A DNA stretch of 6,256 bases from an uncultured Selenomonadales bacterium (GTDB lineage Bacteria; Bacillota_C; Negativicutes; Selenomonadales; Selenomonadaceae): contig CALCTX010000331.1 in NCBI GenBank assembly GCA_937907035.1, positions 1-6,256 on the forward strand, written 5' to 3'. Numbering within the stretch: position 1 is the stretch's first letter; every line of letters begins with the position of its first letter. Position numbers and translations under genes: made by a program. Shown in pieces: positions 1 to 4,816 of the stretch. The notes under the pieces are model-generated. The model worked only from the letters and a program-made list of their open reading frames with translations, was not told the DNA's origin and did not search any database.

Positions 1-1345
1 CGGCTTCAAAGTCAAGTCTTGCCAGGGTTTCTCCGGTAAGTTTCTCGTAAACGGTACGAAGTGCGGCTTCCATTACACCGCCGGTTGCGCCGAAGATGAC
101 TGCTGCGCCGGAACCGGTTCCCAGTGGGCTGTCAAATTCACTTTCCGGCAGATCTTCAAAGTCAATGCCAACGTATTTGATGAGCTTGGTAAGCTCGCGT
201 GTTGTGAGAACCGCATCCACATCACGATGTCCGTTACGTCCCATTTCCGGACGTGAAGCTTCGAATTTTTTCGCTGTACATGGCATAATCGCTACAGTAT
301 AAATATCATCAAGCGGAATGCCGGCTTTTTCGGCATAGTAAGTTTTGGCAATCGCGCCAAACATACTCATCGGCGATTTGGCTGTTGAGAGATGAGGCAG
401 GCAATCACTATAGTGTTTTTCAATGAAGTTTATCCATCCCGGGCTGCAGGAGGTGATCATTGGCAATGTGCCGCCGTTTTGAATGCGATGCAATAATTCA
501 TGGCCTTCTTCCATGATCGTCAGATCGGCACTGAAATTGGTGTCAAAGACTTTATCAAAGCCAAGAAGCTTCAAAGCAGAAACCATTTGCCCGGTTACGA
601 TCGATCCTTTTTTAAGGCCAAAGGCATCGCCGAGTGCAACGCGTACTGCCGGAGCAACTTGAACGATAACGTGCTTTTTCGGATTTTGCAAAGCATCAAG
701 AACAGCCTGAGTATCGTCTTTTTCAACAATCGCACCGGTCGGGCAGACCAAACTGCACTGTCCGCAAAGAACACAGTCTGTTTTTTCCATTGAGAGATTG
801 TAAGGAGTGGTAACAGAAAGGCTGTCACTGCGGCCGGAGAAACGGAGTGCCTCAACACCTTGCAATGATTTGCAGGCGATTACGCAACGTCCGCATTTGA
901 TGCATTTTGATGGATCACGGACCAGGCTCGGGTTGGTGTTGTTTGCTTTTGTGCCACGAACGACATCAGGCAGGTTCGGATTTTGAATGTTAAACCGGGT
1001 GCAGAGCCGTTGCAGGTCACAATTTTGATTGCGGGCACAAGTAAGACAGCTTTTATTGTGGCTGGCCATGAGCAACTGTAGAATGCCAACCTGTGTGTCA
1101 CGAACAATCTGTGTATCAGTAAATACTTCCATGCCTTCCCAAACCTCAGTGGAGCAGGCAGCAAGAAGCCTGGATTTGCCGACAACCTCTACGGAACAAA
1201 GACGGCAACGGGCTTTTATTTCCTGATCGGGATGAAAGCAGAGATGCGGAATGTCGATGTTAATTTTTTTGGCGGCTTGCATGATCTTTGTGCCTTTTTC
1301 AACTTCGACCGGGATATTGTTTATTTTAAGATGAATCATTTCCAT
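1..1345 (-). CDS. hydA: [FeFe]-hydrogenase catalytic subunit, NADH-linked type (3' end outside window)
   Basis: Reduces protons to H2 (or oxidises H2) at the H-cluster in the cytoplasm, exchanging electrons with the NuoE/NuoF-like partners encoded just upstream. I translated 448 codons from 1345 without a stop; the gene runs off the left edge. Domains in order: N-terminal [2Fe-2S] domain (C36, C47, C50, C64); His-Cys3 [4Fe-4S] site (H96, C100, C103, C109); two ferredoxin-type [4Fe-4S] clusters (C148/151/154/158 and C191/194/197/201, the latter ending in CPTGA); then the H-cluster domain with motif L1 TSCSPGW (298-304) and L2 MPCTAKKFE (354-362). Motif L3 lies beyond the window. This is the M3-type modular layout of HydA/HndD. 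The ATG at 1345 shares one base with the hydB stop (TAATG) and has GGAGGTG 11 nt upstream, which favours it over the ATG two codons later. L1 carries Ser where prototypical enzymes have the proton-relay Cys. Family assignment is very secure; subgroup is inferred. Confidence 0.96.
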   Translation of the reverse strand, partial: MEMIHLKINNIPVEVEKGTKIMQAAKKINIDIPHLCFHPDQEIKARCRLCSVEVVGKSRLLAACSTEVWEGMEVFTDTQIVRDTQVGILQLLMASHNKSCLTCARNQNCDLQRLCTRFNIQNPNLPDVVRGTKANNTNPSLVRDPSKCIKCGRCVIACKSLQGVEALRFSGRSDSLSVTTPYNLSMEKTDCVLCGQCSLVCPTGAIVEKDDTQAVLDALQNPKKHVIVQVAPAVRVALGDAFGLKKGSIVTGQMVSALKLLGFDKVFDTNFSADLTIMEEGHELLHRIQNGGTLPMITSCSPGWINFIEKHYSDCLPHLSTAKSPMSMFGAIAKTYYAEKAGIPLDDIYTVAIMPCTAKKFEASRPEMGRNGHRDVDAVLTTRELTKLIKYVGIDFEDLPESEFDSPLGTGSGAAVIFGATGGVMEAALRTVYEKLTGETLARLDFEA

Positions 1346-2598
1346 TAGTTTTTTGCACCTCCAACTTTAAATTCTTCAGGGAATATCTTCATAGCGGAAA
1401 GCAACGCACTTTGAGCAGCCTCGCCCAAACCGCAGAGGGAAGAACGGCTCATGATAACGGCGAATTTGCGCATGGTGGCAATATCGTCGGCAGTAGCCGT
1501 TCCGTCTTTGAGCTTATCAAGGATGATCTTTATCTGCAGATTTCCTTCGCGGCACGGTACACATTGACCACAGCTTTCGTGGGAGAAAAATGCTTGTGTG
1601 CAGCAGAGAAAATCAATGAGACTGGTGCGGTCGTCGATGACGAGAATTGCACCGGAACCGACAGTCACGCCGGCAGATTTAAGATCGTCGTAGGTATATG
1701 GTGTGTCAAGAATGGAAGCATCGCTGATCTTTCCCGAAGCGCCGCCAAATTGGATAAGGCGGATATTGCGGTTATCTTTGATTCCACCGGCGAGATCGTA
1801 GATGATCTCACGAACCGTCATGCCGAACGGAATTTCAAATACACCCGGGTTAACGACATTGCCGCCGACGCTGATCATTTTTGTTCCCGGGGCAGCAGCT
1901 GTTCCGCAACCAACGTATACACCTGCATCATCAAGTAACAGATGCGGAACGATGGAGAAGCTTTCTACATTATTCATACAGGTCGGCAGGTTGAACAAAC
2001 CGCACTGTTTCATAAATGGCGGTTTCATACGCGGCCGGCCGGCTTTGCCTTCAATTGACCGGATGAGGGCGGTTCCTTCTCCGCATACGTAGGCACCGGC
2101 ACCGGAATATAAATGGATATGATAAGAAAAATCTGTTCCTAATATATTATTGCCCAAAAAACCTTTTTCTTCGGCTTGCTTGATAGCGCCTTCGAGCAAT
2201 GGGCGCAAATGGCGGTACTCTTCACGCAGATATATGTAACCGTTTTGCGCTTTGACGGTATAACCGCCAATGATCATTCCTTCAATTAAATTAAACGGAT
2301 CATTTTTGATCAATTCACGATCTTTAAACGTACAAGGTTCGCCTTCGTCGGCATTGCAAATGACAACTTTGGCATCGCCTTTTACAGCTCTGGACTGGGA
2401 CCATTTTTTGCCCATATCATAGGCGGCACCGCCACGTCCCATTACTTTAGCGTTCGACAGACAGGTGGCGATATCTTCACCGTCCATTGTTATAGCTTTT
2501 TTCAGGGCGGAAAAGCCACCGATTGCAAGATACGATTCGATTGAAGACGGATCATATTTGCCAAAATTTGCGGTAATAAAACTTACTGTTTTTGCCAT
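1345..2598 (-). CDS. hydB: NuoF-like NADH/FMN subunit of the [FeFe]-hydrogenase, short form
   Basis: Binds FMN and NADH and passes electrons to the hydrogenase subunit in the cytoplasm. The 417-residue product has the NuoF-family landmarks in order: glycine-rich FMN/NADH loop GRGGAAYDMGKKW (54-66), NADEGEPCTFKDRE (82-95), YSGAGAYVCGEGTAL (164-178), SIEGKAGRPRMKPPF (181-195), and the [4Fe-4S] ligands SCGQCVPC (C343, C346, C349) plus C389 in SSLCGLGE. Its length matches a complex I NuoF. It lacks both the N-terminal [2Fe-2S] thioredoxin-like domain and the C-terminal two-cluster ferredoxin domain known from bifurcating HydB/HndC. Residue 89 is Cys (EGEPCTF) where the family usually has Gly. The start has AGGGAGAAAGG just upstream, and the gap to hydC is 16 bp. 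The protein could also be labelled hndC; a formate-dehydrogenase-linked NuoF is less likely because hydA follows directly. Confidence 0.95.
   Translation of the reverse strand: MAKTVSFITANFGKYDPSSIESYLAIGGFSALKKAITMDGEDIATCLSNAKVMGRGGAAYDMGKKWSQSRAVKGDAKVVICNADEGEPCTFKDRELIKNDPFNLIEGMIIGGYTVKAQNGYIYLREEYRHLRPLLEGAIKQAEEKGFLGNNILGTDFSYHIHLYSGAGAYVCGEGTALIRSIEGKAGRPRMKPPFMKQCGLFNLPTCMNNVESFSIVPHLLLDDAGVYVGCGTAAAPGTKMISVGGNVVNPGVFEIPFGMTVREIIYDLAGGIKDNRNIRLIQFGGASGKISDASILDTPYTYDDLKSAGVTVGSGAILVIDDRTSLIDFLCCTQAFFSHESCGQCVPCREGNLQIKIILDKLKDGTATADDIATMRKFAVIMSRSSLCGLGEAAQSALLSAMKIFPEEFKVGGAKN
1356..1362 (-). promoter_or_regulatory. Ribosome binding site of hydA, inside the 3' end of hydB
   Basis: On the minus strand the sequence reads GGAGGTG, 11 nt before the ATG at 1345 and 17 nt before the second ATG at 1339. 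It lies within the last codons of hydB, so hydA translation is probably coupled to hydB translation through the TAATG overlap. It decides the start in favour of 1345. Confidence 0.75.
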
Positions 2599-2614
2599 CT
2601 TAGCCTTTCTCCCT

Positions 2615-3115
2615 TCAAATAAATTCCTTTAACAGCTGACGGATTTTTTCCTCACTGTCAAGATGTCCGTAAACTTTGCCATTTATGCGGATTGCCGGTG
2701 CAATATCACAGGCACCGAAACAAGGAACTTTTTCCAATGTAAAACGGCTGTCATAGGTAATTTCGCCATAATCAATGCCCAAAATCTTTTTTAGATTTTC
2801 ATACAGTGTATCAGCATCATTGACTTTGCAGACAATTGAATTGCAGATCTGGATAGGATATTTTGCCCGGGGAACAGTAGACAGGCTGGCATAAAATGTC
2901 AGACAGTCATGAATCAGTGAGATCGTTATCGGTAGTTTAGCCGCAATGTAAAATGCAACTTCCTGCGGTATGTAATTGTTTTCAATCAGATCCTGTGTTT
3001 CGAGCAAAATGCCAAGAATTTGTTTGGCATCGTGATCATGCTTATCAATAATAGAATCGATTTGCTTTTTCAGCTCGTCAGACAGGAAAAAGTTTTCTTG
3101 TTGTGCAGTAGCCAT
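2615..3115 (-). CDS. hydC: NuoE-like [2Fe-2S] subunit of the [FeFe]-hydrogenase
   Basis: Small electron-transfer subunit, first gene of the hydrogenase operon, homologous to NuoE of complex I and HndA/HydC of NAD(P)-linked hydrogenases. The 166-residue product has a helical N-terminal half (including EVAFYIAAKLPIT, 52-64) and a thioredoxin-like C-terminal half. The four [2Fe-2S] ligands have the expected spacing: C91-x4-C96 (ICNSIVC) and C132-x3-C136 (PCFGAC). Length is normal for the family (about 150-170 residues). The start at 3115 is preceded by GGAGGGT about 8 nt upstream; the ATG at 3120 is in another frame. It probably bridges the NuoF-like subunit and the Fe-S chain of HydA. Gene order NuoE-like, NuoF-like, HydA is the same as in the well-known hydCBA clusters, which supports one transcript. 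No odd residues were seen. Confidence 0.95.
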   Translation of the reverse strand: MATAQQENFFLSDELKKQIDSIIDKHDHDAKQILGILLETQDLIENNYIPQEVAFYIAAKLPITISLIHDCLTFYASLSTVPRAKYPIQICNSIVCKVNDADTLYENLKKILGIDYGEITYDSRFTLEKVPCFGACDIAPAIRINGKVYGHLDSEEKIRQLLKEFI

Positions 3116-3171
3116 AGCATACCCTCCATACTTTGAAATTAGTTTATCCTGATAGGAAAATTATTTTACCT

Positions 3172-3200
3172 ATTATATACGATTTTTTATATTTTGCATA
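3172..3200 (-). promoter_or_regulatory. Candidate promoter of the hydCBA operon
   Basis: On the minus strand a perfect TATAAT -10 lies at 3177..3172. At 17-bp spacing the -35 position (3200..3195) reads TATGCA, a poor match to TTGACA. Transcription would start near 3165, giving an untranslated leader of about 50 nt. The weak -35 is covered by an inverted repeat (3190-3208), which fits a regulated promoter. The -10 and position are seen; function is inferred. Confidence 0.5.
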
Positions 3201-3208
3201 GCAAAATA
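3190..3208. repeat. Inverted repeat over the hydCBA promoter, possible operator
   Basis: TATTTTGC, 3-bp spacer ATA, GCAAAATA: eight perfect base pairs per arm. It overlaps the predicted -35 region of the hydrogenase promoter, where a repressor would block RNA polymerase. It does not match the Rex consensus (TTGTGA-N6-TCACAA or TTGTTAA-N4-TTAACAA) known for many redox-controlled hydrogenase genes. The cognate regulator is unknown. Confidence 0.45.
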
Positions 3209-3319
3209 CAGATATTTTTCTTAATGTATACAAAATATTTTGTGGGCAAACGTCTATTGACAGAGTATTTAATTGTACAGGAAAAATAAAAAATTTCGAA
3301 AGGTTTTGTAAAACAGCAA

Positions 3320-3337
3320 ATATTTGTATACAAATAT
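3320..3337. repeat. Perfect 18-bp palindrome in the divergent intergenic region, probable operator
   Basis: ATATTTGTATACAAATAT is fully self-complementary. It lies directly upstream of the -10 of the small rightward gene and occupies its -35 region. The core TGTATACA (3325-3332) occurs again at 3225-3232, exactly 100 bp away. GTATAC-centred palindromes are typical of some GntR/FadR-type regulators, but that link is only an analogy; no such regulator is in the window. Confidence 0.55.
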
Positions 3338-3355
3338 AATTGCTGATGGTATAAT
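3324..3355 (+). promoter_or_regulatory. Candidate extended -10 promoter for the 79-residue gene
   Basis: TGGTATAAT at 3347-3355 is a perfect extended -10 (TG-N-TATAAT). The -35 is weak: TTGTAT at 3324-3329 with a long 20-bp spacer, or TATACA at 17 bp. The -35 area coincides with the 18-bp palindrome, so expression is probably controlled there. Transcription would start near 3362, about 75 nt before the ATG. A second TATAAT at 3335-3340 has no partner -35. Confidence 0.55.
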
Positions 3356-3436
3356 TATAAACGATGACAAGAGAGTTCAAGACTTCACGGAACGAATGCG
3401 GTTATACTGCAGCAAAAACGATGAGGGGGACATCTT

Positions 3437-3676
3437 ATGGCAATTAAGAACCTTAGTATGGATAAGCGCGATAGTGCTTATTACCGGAATGCTTTGAAGA
3501 AAAGGGGGTTTCTTTCCGCCAGTTATTTGTCAGTCAGCGGATTTGATGCCGGGCGTATGAAACGTCTCGCTTTAGCGGGGAAGCTGGATGCGATTCGTTG
3601 TGCGATCGGAACGTCGATTCGTTGGTACTACTCGGAGAGTCAGGCTGAATTGGCTCATCTGCGTGGGGAAGTTTAA
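3437..3676 (+). CDS. Small protein of unknown function, possible winged-helix/excisionase-like DNA-binding protein
   Basis: A 79-residue soluble, basic protein that I do not recognise by name. A strong ribosome binding site (GAGGGGG, 3423-3429) lies upstream of the ATG. Residues 24-67 follow a pattern seen in small MerR/excisionase-type folds: an FLSASYLS helix, a GFDAGRMKRLALAGKLDAI stretch resembling a recognition helix plus the 'G-K-L' turn, then a strand-like segment containing IRWYY where excisionases have their wing. No membrane segment or signal peptide is present. It has its own extended -10 promoter with a palindrome over the -35 and is closed by a strong terminator at 3693-3720, so it is a single-gene transcript, divergent from hydCBA. 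A role in regulating itself or the hydrogenase operon is possible but is inference from position only. That it is a real gene is well supported; the fold assignment is weak. Confidence 0.75.
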   Translation: MAIKNLSMDKRDSAYYRNALKKRGFLSASYLSVSGFDAGRMKRLALAGKLDAIRCAIGTSIRWYYSESQAELAHLRGEV

Positions 3677-3692
3677 TTTTACTGTTATTGTC

Positions 3693-3720
3693 GGGTTCGC
3701 TGTGGCGAACCCCTTTTTTT
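3693..3720 (+). terminator. Rho-independent terminator after the 79-residue gene
   Basis: Perfect 8-bp stem GGGTTCGC / GCGAACCC around a TGTG loop, followed by C and seven T. It begins 16 bp after the stop codon at 3676 and points rightward. This is a textbook intrinsic terminator and it isolates the small gene from everything downstream. Confidence 0.93.
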
Positions 3721-3802
3721 ATGTGTATTATTAATAATTTTCTTAAGAAAAATAAAGGAAAATGGAGCTTTCAATAGAATATAACTCAACAGAGATGTAT
3801 TC

Positions 3803-3904
3803 CACCTCTTCAGGTGATGGGTAGATTATGGAACGAACAAGCGCGGGCATAACCCCCGTTTCGTTGGAACGCTGACGAAGGAAGAAAATGCTTCGCATTT
3901 TTTT
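3803..3904 (+). other. Hairpin-rich stretch upstream of the methionine-synthase-like gene; possible leader RNA or damaged 5' coding sequence
   Basis: The AT-rich stretch 3721-3802 shows nothing recognisable. From 3803 several hairpins can be drawn: CACCT/AGGTG with CTTC loop (3803-3816); AACGAA (3832-3837) with TTCGTT (3860-3865), enclosing CGGG/CCCG; and AAAATGC TTC GCATTTT (3885-3901) running into a T tract, which looks like a weak terminator. The last overlaps an alternative stem CGAAG (3876-3880) / CTTCG (3891-3895), so the two exclude each other. It matches no riboswitch class that I can recall. Alternatively, the ATG at 3828 opens a 15-codon frame, MERTSAGITPVSLER, stopped by TGA, which could be the shifted true N-terminus of the next gene. 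Confidence 0.3.
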
Positions 3905-3973
3905 GATTCAGGGCGTTATCAGCTGACCGGCCAGTCTGTCCGGCGTCATCTGCAAAAGGCGGCAAGGGTCGTC

Positions 3974-4414
3974 GTGCTGGCCGTAACCATCGGCGAGGCT
4001 GTCGAAAATGAAATCAGCCGCCGCTTTGCTGCCGGCGATTACTCGCTGGCGCTTCTCCTCGATGCTGCGGCCACAACCGCCGTTGAGCAGACAGCTGACA
4101 ACCTGGAGCGCGCCCTCGCCCTCCGGGCCGGAGCAAATGGCTTTGCCCTCACCGCCCGTTTCTCGCCGGGATATGGCGACTGGAACCTCAATGCCCAGAC
4201 CGGCATCCTGCCACTCAGCGGCGGCGACCGGATAGGCATCTCCCTGACAGAAGGGCTGATGCTCCTGCCGCGCAAGTCGGTTACTGCCGTAATCGGACTG
4301 GTCCCCAAAAATGCGGCGGCAAATCCGGCGAAAGGTCAGCCCTGCCCCGAAAAAAAACGGCCTGACTGCAAAAATTGTCCAAGGCTCAACTGCCCGATAA
4401 GGAGCATATCCTGA
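3974..4414 (+). CDS. Methionine synthase activation-domain-like protein, 5' end damaged or truncated
   Basis: Related to the reactivation (SAM-binding) domain of cobalamin-dependent methionine synthase and to the short stand-alone proteins of this type in anaerobic Firmicutes. Signature parts: AVTIGEAVENEI near the start, LLLDAAATTAVEQTAD (4058-4105), ARFSPGYGDW (4154-4183), RIGISLTEGLMLLPRKSV (4229-4282), and a Cys cluster near the C-terminus (four Cys within 17 residues, ending CPIR) typical of the stand-alone proteins. The only start codon in the open frame is the GTG at 3974, with no good ribosome binding site. The family-like sequence already begins at about 3911 (GRYQLTGQSVRRHL), and the frame is open back to 3818 without ATG, GTG or TTG. 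So the true 5' end is lost, frameshifted or replaced. Third codon positions are much richer in G/C than in any other gene here. A long open frame on the opposite strand is a shadow. A role in methionine/cobalamin metabolism is inferred from the family. Confidence 0.75.
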   Translation: MLAVTIGEAVENEISRRFAAGDYSLALLLDAAATTAVEQTADNLERALALRAGANGFALTARFSPGYGDWNLNAQTGILPLSGGDRIGISLTEGLMLLPRKSVTAVIGLVPKNAAANPAKGQPCPEKKRPDCKNCPRLNCPIRSIS

Positions 4415-4554
4415 AGCTGCCGGGGCAATCCCTTCCATATTGCCACCGGTCTCCGATAAAAATATTCTGTTTTTAGAAATGCCCCTCCCGCTGCCCCCGG
4501 ATTTTCCAAAATATTTCCCTTGACCTTCCGGCAAAACTGACCGGATAGCTCGGG
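4415..4554. other. GC-rich to AT-rich transition with no recognisable gene
   Basis: No coding sequence, tRNA or terminator is apparent. An AAGGAG (4399-4404) just inside the end of the preceding gene looks like a ribosome binding site, but no credible gene follows on either strand. Composition is still GC-rich up to about 4550 and then changes sharply at the first DnaA box (4555). The rpmH gene, which normally lies divergently upstream of dnaA in Firmicutes, is not here. Confidence 0.5.
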
Positions 4555-4678
4555 TTATCAACAAGAAAATTTCAAAAGTGGATAAAAATGTGGATAAGTG
4601 TGAATAATTAATAAAAATGTTATATAATCAGTTAGTTCATATGTGGGTAACTGTTATAAACAAACTGTTTGTAAATAA
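4555..4678. other. oriC: Chromosomal replication origin region (oriC), upstream DnaA-box cluster
   Basis: DnaA boxes (consensus TTATNCACA): TTATCAACA at 4555-4563 on the plus strand; on the opposite strand AGTGGATAA (4577-4585), the perfect TGTGGATAA (4589-4597) and TGTGAATAA (4599-4607, also a perfect TTATTCACA), starting 12 and 10 bp apart, about one helical turn. Weaker candidates: TGTGGGTAA (4642-4650), TTATAAACA (4654-4662) and TGTAAATAA (4670-4678). A small inverted repeat ACAAAC-T-GTTTGT sits at 4660-4672. The surrounding DNA to 4816 is extremely AT-rich, suitable for unwinding. Position directly before dnaA is classical for Firmicutes. DnaA bound here would also repress dnaA transcription. 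Confidence 0.85.
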
Positions 4679-4745
4679 AGTTATGAAAAAAATTTATGTC
4701 AACTCTTAAACCTTGTTATTTAAGGCTTTTTGGCAATTTATAAAT

Positions 4746-4774
4746 TTGAAATTTGTATTTCTTTATATTAAAAT
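4746..4774 (+). promoter_or_regulatory. Candidate dnaA promoter
   Basis: TTGAAA at 4746-4751, a 17-bp spacer and TAAAAT at 4769-4774 form a good sigma-A type promoter with a leader of about 36 nt before the ATG at 4817. A second possible -10 (TATAAT at 4623-4628) lies beside the DnaA boxes but lacks a good -35. In DNA this AT-rich, chance matches are common. Confidence 0.45.
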
Positions 4775-4816
4775 TACTGATACACGTCCATTATTTAAAA
4801 GAAAGGCTGATCATAA

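Noticed and set aside
1411..1938. Plus-strand open frame of 175 residues
   Set aside because: Antisense to hydB, whose Fe-S and FMN motifs are intact; no recognisable domain or ribosome binding site.
3190..3340. Rex (NADH-sensing repressor) operator in front of the hydrogenase operon
   Set aside because: Rex sites are common for such genes, but no TTGTGA/TCACAA or TTGTTAA/TTAACAA pair was found; the inverted repeats present have other sequences.
3144..3380. Minus-strand open frame of 78 residues between hydC and the small gene
   Set aside because: It sits in very AT-rich promoter DNA, lacks a good ribosome binding site, overlaps both predicted promoters and gives a composition typical of translated AT-rich spacer.
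3790..3904. Riboswitch (cobalamin, SAM, THF, glutamine or T-box) before the methionine-synthase-like gene
   Set aside because: I looked for the conserved core strings of these classes and found only fragments (for example GGAACGC), not a complete consensus.
3908..4564. Long open frame (218 residues) on the minus strand
   Set aside because: It lies antisense to the methionine-synthase-like gene, which has clear family motifs. Its own translation shows no domain pattern and is low in complexity; it is a shadow of GC-rich coding DNA.
4705..4730. Terminator-like CTTAAA/TTTAAG stem followed by CTTTTT upstream of dnaA
   Set aside because: The stem is entirely weak A/T pairs with few G/C, in DNA where such repeats arise by chance, and there is no upstream gene needing termination.
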